A DNA stretch of 64,000 nucleotides. It comes from Nocardioides insulae DSM 17944 (GTDB lineage: Bacteria; Actinomycetota; Actinomycetes; Propionibacteriales; Nocardioidaceae). Below are positions 1-8,905 of this stretch, piece by piece. Position numbers and translations under genes: made by a program. The DNA lies in assembly GCF_000422825.1 (NCBI RefSeq), contig NZ_AUGU01000017.1, positions 124,001-188,000 of the forward strand. The letters run 5' to 3'. The notes under the pieces were generated by a model that ran no database searches, was not told the origin of the DNA, and was given only the letters and a program-made list of their open reading frames with translations. Positions within the stretch are counted from its first letter, which is position 1; every line of letters begins with the position of its first letter.

Positions 1-1
1 G

Positions 2-541
2 CGGCCCTTCACCGAGGACGAGCGCGCCCGGGTCGAGTTCTCCCGCTACCGCTGCTACCTCCTCGGCGTCCCTGAGGACCTGCTCCCCACCGAGCCGCGG
101 GCCATCCTGGAGACGATGGCGACCCGAAGCGCCACCCTGCGCCAGGACTTCGACGACGACACCTGCGGTCGGCTGGTGCGCGCCACCATGAGCGCCGAGA
201 TCGAGCGGGACCAGAGCCGGATGACCCGGTTCCGGACGCCGTTCGAACGAAGCGCGTCCAAGATCTTCCTGGTCAAGAACTATCTCGACGGCGAGGAGGC
301 CAGGGCCGAGGCGATGGGCGTGCCGATCACCCGCGCCGACAGGCTCCGGGCCGCGGTGACCTTCGGCTACATCGCCGCCCGCGTGATCCCGTTCGGATGG
401 GCCCGGCGGGTCCCTGGGCTCCGCGTGCTCGCGGATCGGCAGATGGTCCGCACGGTGGAGAAGGTGCTTCGGCGCTACAGCGGCGCCGAGTTCGAGACCG
501 ACGCGTCGTCGTACGCACATCACGGCACGAAGGCGGGCTGA
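2..541 (+). CDS. Oxygenase MpaB family (DUF2236) protein, C-terminal part
   Basis: The reading frame is open from the window edge, so the start lies outside; 179 codons and a TGA stop are visible. The segment matches my memory of the C-terminal part of the actinobacterial MpaB / rubber-oxygenase-like family (DUF2236), with an Arg/Tyr-rich stretch (RYRCYLLGVPEDLLP) and a basic, partly hydrophobic tail. These proteins are thought to be haem-dependent oxygenases, but the His/Arg haem-ligand region would be upstream and cannot be checked. It converges on a TetR regulator, which might control it. Family assignment is moderate; substrate is unknown. Confidence 0.6.
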   Translation, partial: RPFTEDERARVEFSRYRCYLLGVPEDLLPTEPRAILETMATRSATLRQDFDDDTCGRLVRATMSAEIERDQSRMTRFRTPFERSASKIFLVKNYLDGEEARAEAMGVPITRADRLRAAVTFGYIAARVIPFGWARRVPGLRVLADRQMVRTVEKVLRRYSGAEFETDASSYAHHGTKAG

Positions 542-565
542 GACCGGCACCAACCGACCGTGAGG

Positions 566-1192
566 TCAGGCCCTCCGCATCGGGGCGGGGACGGGTGAGA
601 GGTAGCTGATCATCATGGTGACCAGCTCCTCGACGAACTCGTCCCGGCCGATGTCGGGCTGGTCCAGCATGTAGTCCACCGCGAGGTGGCGGATCGTGCG
701 GATCAGCATCCAGGCCGCCGTGTCCGGCCGCATGCCGGGGCGGAGGTGCACAGCCTGCGTGCGCCAACGCTCCACGATCATCGCGTGGATGCGCTGCTCC
801 AACTCTGCGAACTTGCTGGCCTCGCCCAGTTCAGGGGTCGTGTCGATCACGGCTCGCAGGAACGCCGGATCGAAGTCCAGCGCGTCGAGCAGAGCGCGGA
901 TCGCACGCCCGAGGTTGTCGGCGAGCGACTCGTCCTCGCGGACCTCCAGGTGCTCCTCGATCCGGTGGGCGAGCCGTTCGGAGAAGCGCTGGACGACCGC
1001 CTGGACCACGGCCTCCTTGTTCGGGAAGTACTGGTAGATCGAGCCCGCACTGACTCCCGCCTGCCTGGCGATCCGGTTCGTGGAGGCACCGTCGAACCCG
1101 GACTCCACCAGCACCACCTGGGCCGCGTCGAGGATCCGCGTGACCATCTCCCGCGAACGCTGCTGCTGGGGACTCTTCCGCACCGCGACCAC
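566..1192 (-). CDS. TetR/AcrR family transcriptional regulator
   Basis: A 208-aa protein with a canonical N-terminal TetR helix-turn-helix: the helix-turn-helix core ASTNRIARQAGVSAGSIYQYF and the following 'FPNKEAVVQAVV' are diagnostic. A basic lead (KSPQQQRSREMVTRILDAA) precedes it. The C-terminal ligand-binding half is alpha-helical and not assignable to a ligand. It is transcribed toward the MpaB-type gene and lies downstream of the AtoE-like transporter on the same strand (132-bp gap with a hairpin), so it may control either neighbour or itself. The regulator family is certain; the target is not. Confidence 0.9.
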   Translation of the reverse strand: MVAVRKSPQQQRSREMVTRILDAAQVVLVESGFDGASTNRIARQAGVSAGSIYQYFPNKEAVVQAVVQRFSERLAHRIEEHLEVREDESLADNLGRAIRALLDALDFDPAFLRAVIDTTPELGEASKFAELEQRIHAMIVERWRTQAVHLRPGMRPDTAAWMLIRTIRHLAVDYMLDQPDIGRDEFVEELVTMMISYLSPVPAPMRRA

Positions 1193-1292
1193 TGCGACCT
1201 CCTCGACCGGCCCACCCTACTGAGGCTGGCCGCCCGCCGGCGTCCCGGAACCGACCTCGGGTTCCGAACCTCCGGCCTGCGTACAGTCGCGG

Positions 1293-1309
1293 CGCGGACG
1301 GCGTCCGCG
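1293..1309 (-). terminator. Short GC hairpin downstream of the AtoE-like gene
   Basis: CGCGGAC (1293-1299) pairs perfectly with GTCCGCG (1303-1309) across a 3-nt loop, 16 nt beyond the transporter stop codon. There is no T-run, as is common in high-GC actinobacteria, so a terminator role is inferred from position only. Confidence 0.4.
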
Positions 1310-1324
1310 GCGCGTCGGATCAGG

Positions 1325-2791
1325 TCAGCCGGCCCCGACCAGCAGTAGCGTCCCGCCGAAGACCACTCCGGTGAAGACGAGGACGATGCTGGTGTAGCCG
1401 AGGATGTCGCGCACCCGCAGGCCGGCGACGGCCAGCAGCGGCACCGCCCAGAACGGCTGGATCATGTTCGTCCACTGGTCGCCGTACGCGATCGCCATGA
1501 TCACCACGGGCTGGGCCACGTCCAGCGACTGGGCGGCCGTGGCGAAGATCGGGGCCTGCAGCGCGAACTGCCCGCCGCCGGAGGGCACGAAGATGTTGAG
1601 CAGGCCGGCGGACAGGAACGCGAACAGCCCGAGTGTCCCGGGCGAGGCCGCGTCGACCACCCAGTTGCTGAGCTTCTCGGCCAGTCCGGTGCTCATCATC
1701 GCCGCGATGCCGGCGTACAACGGGTACTGGAGGAGCACGTCGACGACGGTGCGGCCGCCCCGGGCCACCAGGGTGCCGAGCTGGCGGGCGTTGGCCACGA
1801 TCAGCAGGATCAGGCACAGGAAGGTCCAGTTGACGATGTCGAGGGTCAGGTCGAAGCCCTCGTCCATGAAGTAGATGACCAGGTAGAGGCCGAGCAGCAC
1901 CCCGAGCACCGTGGTCACCAGGCGCGAGGTCTCCAATCGGTCGGCCGGCGAGCCGGCCTCCTGGGCCACCGCCTCCCCGCTCTCACTGGACTCCTTCCCG
2001 TCCAGCGCCGCGTCGGGAGCCTCGCGCACCTCATCGTCCGGACCGGGCGCCATCAGCGGCATGATGACCGCCACCAGCACCAGCACCACGACGACCGCCG
2101 CGATGTTCCACCAGGCGAAGATGGTCTCCGAGACCGGGATGGTCCCCATCTCCAGCGTGGTGGCATAGACCCCGCTCTCGGTGGCCGCGTTGAGCGGTCC
2201 CGAGCCCGAGTAGCCCATGTGCCACACCACGAATCCGGCGTACGCCGACGCGACCAGCAGCGGGTAGTGCAGCGGGACCCCGCGCTCCTTGAACCGGCGG
2301 GCGACCTCGACCGCCACCACCCCGCCGACGATCAGCCCGAGCCCGAAGCTGAGCAACGAGGCCAGGCCGGCCACCACGGCGACGAACGCGTACGCCGCCC
2401 GCGGACTGCGCGGGACACCTGCCACCTTGGTGAGCAGCCGATGCACCGGCGGCAGGTTGGCGAGGGTGTAGCCGAGCAGAAGCACGAGCGCGACCTGGGT
2501 CATGAACGCGAGCAGCCCGATCAGGCCGTCACCCCAGGCGCGGGTGAGGTCGCGCGCACCGACGTCGGTGAAGATCAGCGACAGCGCTGCGACGAGGAAC
2601 GTCAACGCCACCGCGAAGACGAACGCTCCTGGCAGCCATCGTTCGACGATCCGGCTCGCGGGTCCGGCGATCTTTCGCAGCACTTGTCCTCCCGAGATGT
2701 CGCTGACTGCCGGCCACTCCACTGCATCGCCGGATTCGTCGTCAAGGTCGGCGCTGGCTCGCTCCGACCACCCGGACGGGGGTATGGACAC
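1325..2791 (-). CDS. AtoE-type short-chain fatty acid transporter
   Basis: A 488-aa polytopic membrane protein with a ~40-aa polar N-terminus and many hydrophobic segments. Family hallmarks include 'RWLPGAFVFAVALTF' near the start, the glycine-rich 'LSFGLGLIVGGVVAVEVARR', the 'HMGYSGSGPL' loop, the conserved 'IFVPSGGGQFALQAPI' re-entrant motif and 'GDQWTNMIQPFWAVPLL' near the end. These match the AtoE / TIGR00366 family, described as short-chain fatty acid uptake carriers. No beta-oxidation or CoA-transferase gene is visible alongside, so the substrate is inferred only from family. The 3' end faces a TetR regulator gene on the same strand. Confidence 0.85.
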   Translation of the reverse strand: MSIPPSGWSERASADLDDESGDAVEWPAVSDISGGQVLRKIAGPASRIVERWLPGAFVFAVALTFLVAALSLIFTDVGARDLTRAWGDGLIGLLAFMTQVALVLLLGYTLANLPPVHRLLTKVAGVPRSPRAAYAFVAVVAGLASLLSFGLGLIVGGVVAVEVARRFKERGVPLHYPLLVASAYAGFVVWHMGYSGSGPLNAATESGVYATTLEMGTIPVSETIFAWWNIAAVVVVLVLVAVIMPLMAPGPDDEVREAPDAALDGKESSESGEAVAQEAGSPADRLETSRLVTTVLGVLLGLYLVIYFMDEGFDLTLDIVNWTFLCLILLIVANARQLGTLVARGGRTVVDVLLQYPLYAGIAAMMSTGLAEKLSNWVVDAASPGTLGLFAFLSAGLLNIFVPSGGGQFALQAPIFATAAQSLDVAQPVVIMAIAYGDQWTNMIQPFWAVPLLAVAGLRVRDILGYTSIVLVFTGVVFGGTLLLVGAG

Positions 2792-2841
2792 CGTTGACCC
2801 TTCGGGCCTCGCCTACATCTCGAGGCGAGCAGACCCGTGTG

Positions 2842-4266
2842 TCAGTGCGCCATGTCGACGAAGCGGGAGTAGTGGCCCTGGAAGGCGACGACGAGGTCCT
2901 TGGTGGGGCCGTTACGGTGCTTGGCGACGATCAGGTCGGCCTCGCCGGGGCGGGCCGACTCCTTCTCGTAGACGTCGTCGCGGTGGAGGAGGACGACCAT
3001 GTCGGCGTCCTGCTCGATCGAGCCGGACTCGCGGAGGTCGGAGACCTGGGGCCGCTTGTCGGAGCGCTGCTCGGCACCACGGTTGAGCTGGGAGAGCGCG
3101 ATGATCGGCACCTGGAGCTCCTTGGCCAGCAGCTTGATCTGGCGGGAGAACTCGGAGACCTCGAGCTGACGGGACTCGACCTTCTTGCCCGAGCTCATCA
3201 GCTGCAGATAGTCGATCACGACCAGACGGAGGTCGTGGCGCTGCTTGAGCCGACGGGCCTTGGAGCGGATCTCCATCATCGTCATGTTGGGACTGTCGTC
3301 GATGAACATCGGCGCCGAGGAGACCTCGCCCATCTTGCGGGCCAGCTTGGCCCAGTCGTCGTCGGTCATGTTGCCGTTGCGGATGTGGTTGAGCGGCACC
3401 TTCGCCTCGGCCGAGAGCAGCCGCATGGTGATCTCCGAGCGCGACATCTCCAGGCTGAAGAAGACGCTGCCCAGACCGTTGCGGATCGAGGCCGCCCGAC
3501 AGAAGTCCAGGGCGAGGGTCGACTTGCCCATGGCCGGACGCGCCGCGACCACGATCATCTGGCCGCCGTGGAAACCGTTGGTCAGATCGTCGAAATCGGC
3601 GAAGCCGGTGGGGACGCCGTAGATGCCGGCCTCCCGGTTGGAGATCGCCTCGATCTCGTCGAGAACGCCGTCCATGATGTCGCTCAGAGGGGCGTAGTCC
3701 TCCGAGGACCGCTTCTCGGTGATCTTGAAGACCTCGGCCTGGGCCTCGTCGACGATGTCGTCGACATCGCCCTCGCCGGCGTAGCCGATCTGGACGATCC
3801 GGGTGCCCGCGTCGACCAGGCGGCGGAGCACGGCCTTCTCCCGGACGATCTCGGCGTAGTAGCCGGCGTTGGCCGCCGTCGGCGGGATGGCCGAGATGGT
3901 GTGGAGATACGGGGCACCGCCGATCCTCGGCAGGTCGCCGCGGCGCTGTAGCTCGGCAGCGACGGTGACCATGTCGACCGGCTCGTTGCGGCCGTAGAGA
4001 TCGATGATCGTGTCGAAGATCGTCTCGTGGGTCGGCCGGTAGAAGTCGGTCCCGCGAAGCACCTCGGTGACGTCCGCGATGGCGTCCTTGGAGATGAGCA
4101 TCGAGCCGAGCACCGACTGCTCCGCGGCCTGATCCTGCGGGGGCGTGCGGTCTCCGGGGGACGTCGGCCGCTGACCGGGCTCGTAGGCCGCCGGCCCGTC
4201 GCCCCACTCCTCGAACGACGGTGGCTCCGGGAGGTGGTCGGCGACGTCGTGCTCGGTGACGCTCAC
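2842..4266 (-). CDS. dnaB: Replicative DNA helicase DnaB
   Basis: The 474-aa hexameric 5'-3' helicase of the replication fork. Visible: the N-terminal primase-interacting domain ('PPQDQAAEQSVLGSMLISKDA'), Walker A 'ARPAMGKSTLALDF', Walker B 'LRLVVIDYLQLM', and the C-terminal 'LSQLNRGAEQR...PQVSDLRESGSIEQDADMV' DnaB signature. Length is normal and there is no intein. The start is GTG at 4266, preceded by a strong GAGGAGGAG ribosome site. Unlike the E. coli gene it lies in the origin-proximal region, as in other actinobacteria. Its 500-bp upstream region carries DnaA-box-like sites, and the putative loader gene dciA is in the same window at 51.8 kb. Confidence 0.98.
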   Translation of the reverse strand: MSVTEHDVADHLPEPPSFEEWGDGPAAYEPGQRPTSPGDRTPPQDQAAEQSVLGSMLISKDAIADVTEVLRGTDFYRPTHETIFDTIIDLYGRNEPVDMVTVAAELQRRGDLPRIGGAPYLHTISAIPPTAANAGYYAEIVREKAVLRRLVDAGTRIVQIGYAGEGDVDDIVDEAQAEVFKITEKRSSEDYAPLSDIMDGVLDEIEAISNREAGIYGVPTGFADFDDLTNGFHGGQMIVVAARPAMGKSTLALDFCRAASIRNGLGSVFFSLEMSRSEITMRLLSAEAKVPLNHIRNGNMTDDDWAKLARKMGEVSSAPMFIDDSPNMTMMEIRSKARRLKQRHDLRLVVIDYLQLMSSGKKVESRQLEVSEFSRQIKLLAKELQVPIIALSQLNRGAEQRSDKRPQVSDLRESGSIEQDADMVVLLHRDDVYEKESARPGEADLIVAKHRNGPTKDLVVAFQGHYSRFVDMAH

Positions 4267-4768
4267 TGCTCCTCCTCAATCTCGCCCGAGTCTGGCTTGG
4301 TGCCTGCTCCGGCGACCCGCTGTCGGGGCACCGGTCTGGATCACCACGCTAGGAGGGACCACCGACAATTCCGGGGATCTGGCCCACCGCTGCGCGGGAC
4401 TCTACGTCCGCTGGAAGGGGTGGTGCGAGTCCGGTCGCACGAGTTATCCACAGGCGGGTGGGGATAACCGGTGACTACCCGTGGACGACCCTTGGGATGA
4501 CCTGCACAAGCTGGGGAGAAGGCTGTGCACGACACACCCGGGATCCGCGCAAAAGTGCCTCTGACCTGGGAAAACAAGTCCTGTGGATTGTGAATAGAAA
4601 TCAGATCCATACTGAGACCCAGTTCACACCTTCTTTACCTGCGTCGGGATGGGGGTTTGTCGACAAAACACCCGACTGATGCGGAATCCACAAGTTATCC
4701 ACCACACATCCCACGTGCGGAGCGGCCCGGGCGCGGCCGGAGGAGCCGAGGACCCTTAACCTGCCGAC
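4267..4768. other. Long non-coding gap between divergent dnaB and the MATE gene
   Basis: A 502-bp interval with no convincing gene; the small open frames here have no ribosome sites or recognisable composition. It contains DnaA-box-like 9-mers, an inverted repeat GTTATCC/GGATAAC (4443-4449 and 4462-4468) and an unusually A/T-rich patch around 4570-4640. Promoters for both divergent genes must lie here, but I cannot place them with confidence. Confidence 0.7.
4444..4703. promoter_or_regulatory. Cluster of DnaA-box-like sites upstream of dnaB
   Basis: One perfect box TTATCCACA at 4444-4452 (+) is followed at 4459-4467 by an inverted box (TTATCCCCA on the - strand, 8/9). Weaker boxes lie at 4582-4590 (-, 7/9) and 4684-4692 (+, 7/9), with TTATCCACC at 4695-4703 (+, 8/9). 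An A/T-rich segment lies between them. DnaA-mediated control of dnaB or DnaA titration is possible; there is no direct evidence. Confidence 0.5.
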
Positions 4769-6193
4769 ATGGATCGCAGTCATGACCGGGAGATCTGGCG
4801 ATTGGCGATCCCGGCCTTCCTCGCCCTTGTCGCCGAGCCCCTCTTCCTGCTCGCCGACTCCGCGGTCGTGGGGCACCTGGGCACCACCGAACTCGCCGGC
4901 CTGGGGGTGGCCGGGGTGGTCCTGCAGACCGTCGTCGGACTGTGCGTCTTCCTGGCCTACGGCACCACCGCGTCGGTCGCCCGCCGGATCGGTGCCGGGG
5001 ACACCCGCGGCGCGCTGGCGCAGGGGATCGACGGGCTCTGGCTGGCCACCATCATCGGCATCCTGGTCACGATCCCGGGCGTGCTGCTGGCCGGTCCGCT
5101 GGTGCGGCTGGTAGGTGCCGGCGAGGACGTGGCCGGGCCCGGGACGGCGTACCTGCGCATCGCCCTGCTCGGGGTGACGCCGCTGCTCCTCATGCTCGCC
5201 GCCACCGGCGTCCTGCGGGGGCTGCAGGACACTCGCACCCCGCTCTACGTGGCCGTGCTCGGCAACCTGCTCAACGTGGTCCTGAACCTCACCCTGGTCT
5301 ACGGAGTGGGCCTGGGGATCGAAGGCGCGGCGATCGGATCGGTCATCGCCCAGGTGCTCTCCGCGGTCGTCCTGGTCGGCGTGGTCGCCAGAGGGGCCCG
5401 CCGGTACGACGCCAGCCTGCGGCCCGACCTGCCCGGCATCCGTACCGCGATGCGGGCCGGGGTGCCGCTGGTGGTCCGCACCCTCACCCTGCGGGCGGCC
5501 CTGCTGATGACGACGTTCGCCGTGACCCAGGCCGCGATCGGGGACTCCGGCTCCCAGGCGGTGGACCTGGCCGCCCACCAGATCGCGTTCACGCTGTGGG
5601 GCTTCCTCGCGTTCGTGCTCGATGCCCTCGCGATCGCCGCGCAGGCGATCACCGGACGCTATCTGGGTGCCGGCGACGTCCCGGGCACCCGCGCGGTGAC
5701 GGCGCGGATGGTCTGGTGGGGGGTGATGGCCGGCATCGCCGTCGGCGTCCTGCTGGCCCTCGCGAGTCCTCTGCTCGGCCCGCTGTTCACCCCCGATGAA
5801 GACGTGCACGCCCTGCTGATCCCGGTGCTGATCGTCGCCGCGATCGCCCAACCGATGGCCGGTGTCGTGTTCGTACTCGACGGGGTGCTGATCGGGGCCG
5901 GGGACGGTCGCTACCTGGCCTGGGGCGGCATCTGGACGCTGGTCGCCTACGCCCCGGCGATCGCCCTCGCGGTCACGCTCGACGCCGGGCTGGTGTGGAT
6001 CTGGATCCTGTTCACGGTGGTCTTCATGGGGGCTCGGTTCGTCGTCCTGGTCCATCGCGCGCGTGGCGATCGATGGCTGGTGACGGGAGCAGCCGGCCGG
6101 GGCACCGGACAGGTTCCACGTGAAACAACCGGACGGTCCGCACCATCCGCTCGGATGACAGCCCCGGGCGGCACCAGCACACTGGCAGGATGA
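4769..6193 (+). CDS. MATE family efflux transporter (DinF-like)
   Basis: A 474-aa, ~12-helix inner-membrane multidrug/toxin extruder. MATE hallmarks are the N-terminal 'REIWRLAIPAFLALVAEPLFLLADS', the loop 'VVGHLGTTELAGLGVA' and the repeat-equivalent 'AAHQIAFTLWGFLAFVLDALAIAAQA', which is typical of the DinF subfamily. The final ~40 residues are polar and Pro/Thr-rich, and the parS-like site at 6112-6127 is embedded in this tail (encoding VPRET). ATGA overlap with the next gene suggests co-translation. In Streptomyces a MATE gene also sits beside dnaB and rplI, so this is conserved synteny. Substrate is unknown. Confidence 0.9.
   Translation: MDRSHDREIWRLAIPAFLALVAEPLFLLADSAVVGHLGTTELAGLGVAGVVLQTVVGLCVFLAYGTTASVARRIGAGDTRGALAQGIDGLWLATIIGILVTIPGVLLAGPLVRLVGAGEDVAGPGTAYLRIALLGVTPLLLMLAATGVLRGLQDTRTPLYVAVLGNLLNVVLNLTLVYGVGLGIEGAAIGSVIAQVLSAVVLVGVVARGARRYDASLRPDLPGIRTAMRAGVPLVVRTLTLRAALLMTTFAVTQAAIGDSGSQAVDLAAHQIAFTLWGFLAFVLDALAIAAQAITGRYLGAGDVPGTRAVTARMVWWGVMAGIAVGVLLALASPLLGPLFTPDEDVHALLIPVLIVAAIAQPMAGVVFVLDGVLIGAGDGRYLAWGGIWTLVAYAPAIALAVTLDAGLVWIWILFTVVFMGARFVVLVHRARGDRWLVTGAAGRGTGQVPRETTGRSAPSARMTAPGGTSTLAG
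6112..6127. promoter_or_regulatory. parS: parS-like centromere site inside the MATE gene
   Basis: GGTTCCACGTGAAACA matches the consensus TGTTTCACGTGAAACA at 14 of 16 positions with the CCACGTGAAAC core intact. It is about 35 kb from the parAB locus and lies within coding DNA. ParB binding is inferred from sequence. Confidence 0.75.
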
Positions 6194-6765
6194 CCGACGA
6201 GAAGGCGACCCTCCAGCGCTACCTCGACAACGTCCACCAGGCCTTGCTGTGGAAGCTCGAGGGGCTCTCCGAACGTGATCTGCGACTTCCCCGCACTCCC
6301 ACCGGCACCAACCTGCTGGGCATCCTCCGGCACTGTGTCAATGTCGAGTTCGGCTACCTGGGGCCCGTCTTCGGCCGGATGATGGAGAACCCCGCGGGTC
6401 TCCTGGAGCCCGACGACTACGACAAGGACCCACAGGCCGACTGGTACCTCACCGCGGAGGAGAACAGCGCGGACCAGATCGCCCTGGCCCACCGGGTGTG
6501 GGCCTTCTCCGCGAGGACCCTCGCCGAGCTGCCCCTAGACGCAACCGGCCATGTTCCCTGGTGGGACCCGGGCAACGCCCCGACCCTCCACCACATCACG
6601 GTGCACCTGCTCACCGACCTCACCCGGCACGCCGGCCATGCGGACATCCTGCGCGAAGGCATCGACGGGGCAGCAGGCATGCGGCCGGCGTCCACCAACC
6701 TCCCCGACGGGACGGACTGGCCGGCGTACGTCGCCAAACTGACCGCGATCGCGGAGGAGTTCTGA
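6190..6765 (+). CDS. DinB family (DUF664-like) protein
   Basis: A 191-aa protein starting inside the stop of the MATE gene (ATGA), hence probably translationally coupled. It has the DinB-like four-helix fold signature: 'LLWKLEGLSERDLRLPRTPTG', 'GILRHCVNVEFGYLG' and 'LHHITVHLLTDLTRHAGHAD'. The spaced histidines (in LRHC, VHLL and RHAGHAD) could bind a divalent metal, as in DinB/MST superfamily thiol-dependent enzymes. Exact chemistry is unknown. The last ~30 residues (TDWPAYVAKLTAIAEEF) are the usual end of the DUF664 subgroup. Confidence 0.85.
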   Translation: MTDEKATLQRYLDNVHQALLWKLEGLSERDLRLPRTPTGTNLLGILRHCVNVEFGYLGPVFGRMMENPAGLLEPDDYDKDPQADWYLTAEENSADQIALAHRVWAFSARTLAELPLDATGHVPWWDPGNAPTLHHITVHLLTDLTRHAGHADILREGIDGAAGMRPASTNLPDGTDWPAYVAKLTAIAEEF

Positions 6766-6800
6766 GCGCCCCACAGGCTGTGCGTGCTACGCAACGCACA

Positions 6801-6834
6801 CGGGGCCGCCCCTCCCGAAGGAAGGACGGCCCCG
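6801..6834. terminator. Bidirectional terminator hairpin between the DinB-like gene and rplI
   Basis: CGGGGCCG (6801-6808) pairs with CGGCCCCG (6827-6834) over an 18-nt loop. It sits between two convergent gene ends, so it could serve both strands. Confidence 0.65.
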
Positions 6835-6869
6835 GAGCGACCTGACGGATCAGGTCAGGGTGAGCATGC

Positions 6870-7316
6870 TCAGGCAGGCACCACGGAGAGGGCGACCTTG
6901 GCCGACACCTCGTCGTGCAGCTTGACCGACACCTCGTGGGCGCCGAGCGCCTTGATGGGGTTGCCGAGCGCGATGGTGCGCTTGTCGACGTTCTCACCGA
7001 CGGCGGCGTTGAGCGCACCGGCGATGTCGGCGATCGTGACGGCGCCGAAGAGGCGACCGCCCTCGCCGGCCCGGACCTTGACCTGCACCGGCGCGGCCTC
7101 GAGCTTGCCCTTGATCTCGACCGCGTGGTCGAGGTCGCGGACGGCGCGAGCCTTGCGGGCGGCCTGGATCTGCTCGACCTGCTTGGCGCCACCGCGGGTC
7201 CAACGGACCGCGACGTTGCGGGGCAGCAGGTAGTTACGGGCGTAGCCGTCCTTCACCTCGACGATGTCGCCGGGGGAACCGAGGCCAGTGACTTCCTGGG
7301 TCAGGATGATCTTCAT
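6870..7316 (-). CDS. rplI: 50S ribosomal protein L9
   Basis: The 148-aa L9, a 23S rRNA-binding protein of the large subunit. The N-domain '[30 protein letters not shown]' is canonical, followed by the long connecting helix and the C-domain ending '[18 protein letters not shown]'. The start has a GAGAGGAG ribosome site. It is the last gene of the rpsF-ssb-rpsR-rplI operon, 14 bp after rpsR, and is followed by a GC hairpin. Confidence 0.98.
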   Translation of the reverse strand: MKIILTQEVTGLGSPGDIVEVKDGYARNYLLPRNVAVRWTRGGAKQVEQIQAARKARAVRDLDHAVEIKGKLEAAPVQVKVRAGEGGRLFGAVTIADIAGALNAAVGENVDKRTIALGNPIKALGAHEVSVKLHDEVSAKVALSVVPA

Positions 7317-7330
7317 TGCCTGGACTCCTC

Positions 7331-7567
7331 TCAGCGACCGGTCGAGGTGTAGGGCAGCAGAGCCACCTCACGGGCGTTCTTCACGGCGATGGCCACGTCA
7401 CGCTGGTGCTGGACGCAGTTGCCGGTGACCCGACGCGCGCGGATCTTGCCGCGGTCGGAGATGAACTTGCGGAGCAGGGTGGTGTCCTTGTAGTCGACAC
7501 CCTTCGCCTTCTCCTTGCAGAACTGGCAAACCTTCTTCTTGGGCTTGCGAATCACTGCCTTGGCCAT
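7331..7567 (-). CDS. rpsR: 30S ribosomal protein S18
   Basis: The 78-aa S18 of the small-subunit platform, which binds S6 and 16S rRNA. The core '[26 protein letters not shown]' is diagnostic. It carries CQFC near the N-terminus and a third Cys in TGNC, the pattern of the zinc-binding (C+) S18 type. Some actinobacteria encode a second, cysteine-free paralogue used in zinc starvation; none is in this window. The start has an AAGGAAG ribosome site. Confidence 0.98.
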   Translation of the reverse strand: MAKAVIRKPKKKVCQFCKEKAKGVDYKDTTLLRKFISDRGKIRARRVTGNCVQHQRDVAIAVKNAREVALLPYTSTGR

Positions 7568-7641
7568 TGTGGTGCTTCCTTTCTAGAAGCCCGACAGACG
7601 TCGGAATGGTTGAGGGATTCGGATTGAACTGGTGGTGCTTG

Positions 7642-8235
7642 TCAGAACGGAGGCTCTTCGGAGCCGACGCCCGGCGCGGCCCAGGGGTCGTTGGCGGGAG
7701 CCCCGCCACCCTGCTGACCGCCGGGACGACCGCCGTAGCCGCCCTGCTGACCGCCCTGGGGGGCGGGGGTGGCCCACGGGTCGTTGGCCGGTGCAGCCTG
7801 CGGCTGGCCGCCGTAGCCGCCACCACCTTGCTGCTGACCACCGCCGTAGCCGCCGGACTGGCCGCCCTGACGGCTGACCTTGCTCACCTTGGCCGTGGCC
7901 CAGGTGAGCGCGGGGCCGATCTCGTCGGCCTCGAGCTCCATGACGGTGCGCTTCTCACCCTCACGGGTCTCGAACGAACGAGACTTGAGACGCCCCTGCA
8001 CGATGACCCGGGTGCCCCGGGTCAGTGACTCCGCGACGTTCTCCGCGGCCTGCCGCCAGATCGAGCAGCGCAGGAAGAGGGTCTCCCCGTCATCCCATGA
8101 GCTCGTCTGTCGGTTGAAGCTGCGCGGCGTCGACGCCACCGTGAAGTTGGCGACCGCCGCCCCGGACGGAGTGAAGCGGAGCTCGGGGTCGTCGGTGAGG
8201 TTGCCGACCACGGTGATGATGGTGTCGCCTGCCAT
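7642..8235 (-). CDS. ssb: Single-stranded DNA-binding protein
   Basis: A 197-aa SSB with an N-terminal OB fold ('[33 protein letters not shown]', then '[23 protein letters not shown]' and '[23 protein letters not shown]'), a long Gly/Gln-rich disordered linker and an acidic tip ending SEEPPF that recruits repair and replication partners. It lies between rpsF and rpsR as in most bacteria. The linker length (about 80 aa) and Gly-Gly-Tyr composition are typical of actinobacterial SsbA. The ATG is preceded by GAGGAGA. Confidence 0.98.
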   Translation of the reverse strand: MAGDTIITVVGNLTDDPELRFTPSGAAVANFTVASTPRSFNRQTSSWDDGETLFLRCSIWRQAAENVAESLTRGTRVIVQGRLKSRSFETREGEKRTVMELEADEIGPALTWATAKVSKVSRQGGQSGGYGGGQQQGGGGYGGQPQAAPANDPWATPAPQGGQQGGYGGRPGGQQGGGAPANDPWAAPGVGSEEPPF

Positions 8236-8357
8236 GAGGTCTCCTCGAAGCCTGGGTGCTGGTTTCCGGTGTCGCCACCGATCCTGACGGACGGTACCGA
8301 CGATCCGGGGAGGTCATCCACAGCCGACCCGGAACGGGGGCTGCGCAACCGCCTGAC

Positions 8358-8645
8358 TCAGACGGTCGGGCGGATGACCTTGGTACGGAGGATCGACTCG
8401 TTCAGCGTGAGCTGACGGTCGAGCTCCTTGACGGTCGCCGGCTCGGCGTTCAGGGTGACGACGGCGTAGATACCCTCGGCGTTCTTCTTGACCTCGTAGG
8501 CCAGCCGACGACGACCCCACACCTCGAGCGACTCGACCGAGCCGCCGTCCTTGCTGACGACGGTGAGGGCCTTCTCGAGCTGGGGACCGACCTGGCGCTC
8601 GTCGATGCTGGGATCGACGATGATCATCAGTTCGTAGGCACGCAT
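8358..8645 (-). CDS. rpsF: 30S ribosomal protein S6
   Basis: The 95-aa S6, first gene of the rpsF-ssb-rpsR-rplI operon. '[19 protein letters not shown]' and '[21 protein letters not shown]' are family hallmarks; it forms a heterodimer with S18. The ribosome site GGAGGTGG precedes the ATG. About 120 bp separate it from ssb; the 260-bp region upstream to the divergent kinase gene must hold the operon promoter. Confidence 0.98.
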   Translation of the reverse strand: MRAYELMIIVDPSIDERQVGPQLEKALTVVSKDGGSVESLEVWGRRRLAYEVKKNAEGIYAVVTLNAEPATVKELDRQLTLNESILRTKVIRPTV

Positions 8646-8905
8646 AGCATTCCACCTCCTGCGGACTCAGCGGCCACGGTCTCTCCGTGGCAGGAGGGCT
8701 GTGCGTCCCCACCAGCGGGCACGACCGGCACGTCCCGGCGTACGTCGGCTGGCGGGGTGTCCCTGCGCCGACCACCGGACGGAGGCGGGCACACGGACGC
8801 TGAAGCGTACCAAGCCGGTCACACCCGATCCGAATCCAGAACCGTCATCCACAGCCGGCGATCCGGGGCTGGTGGGCACCGGCGCGAGCCCGGCACGATC
8901 GGGGG

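Noticed and set aside
4601..6055. 484-codon - strand frame opposite the MATE gene
   Set aside because: Composition is His/Gln/Asp/Gly-rich without hydrophobic or motif structure; the MATE gene on the other strand is certain.
8314..8853. TCATCCACA at 8314-8322 and 8845-8853 as DnaA boxes
   Set aside because: Each has one mismatch and they are 530 bp apart on either side of rpsF; isolated near-matches of this kind occur by chance.
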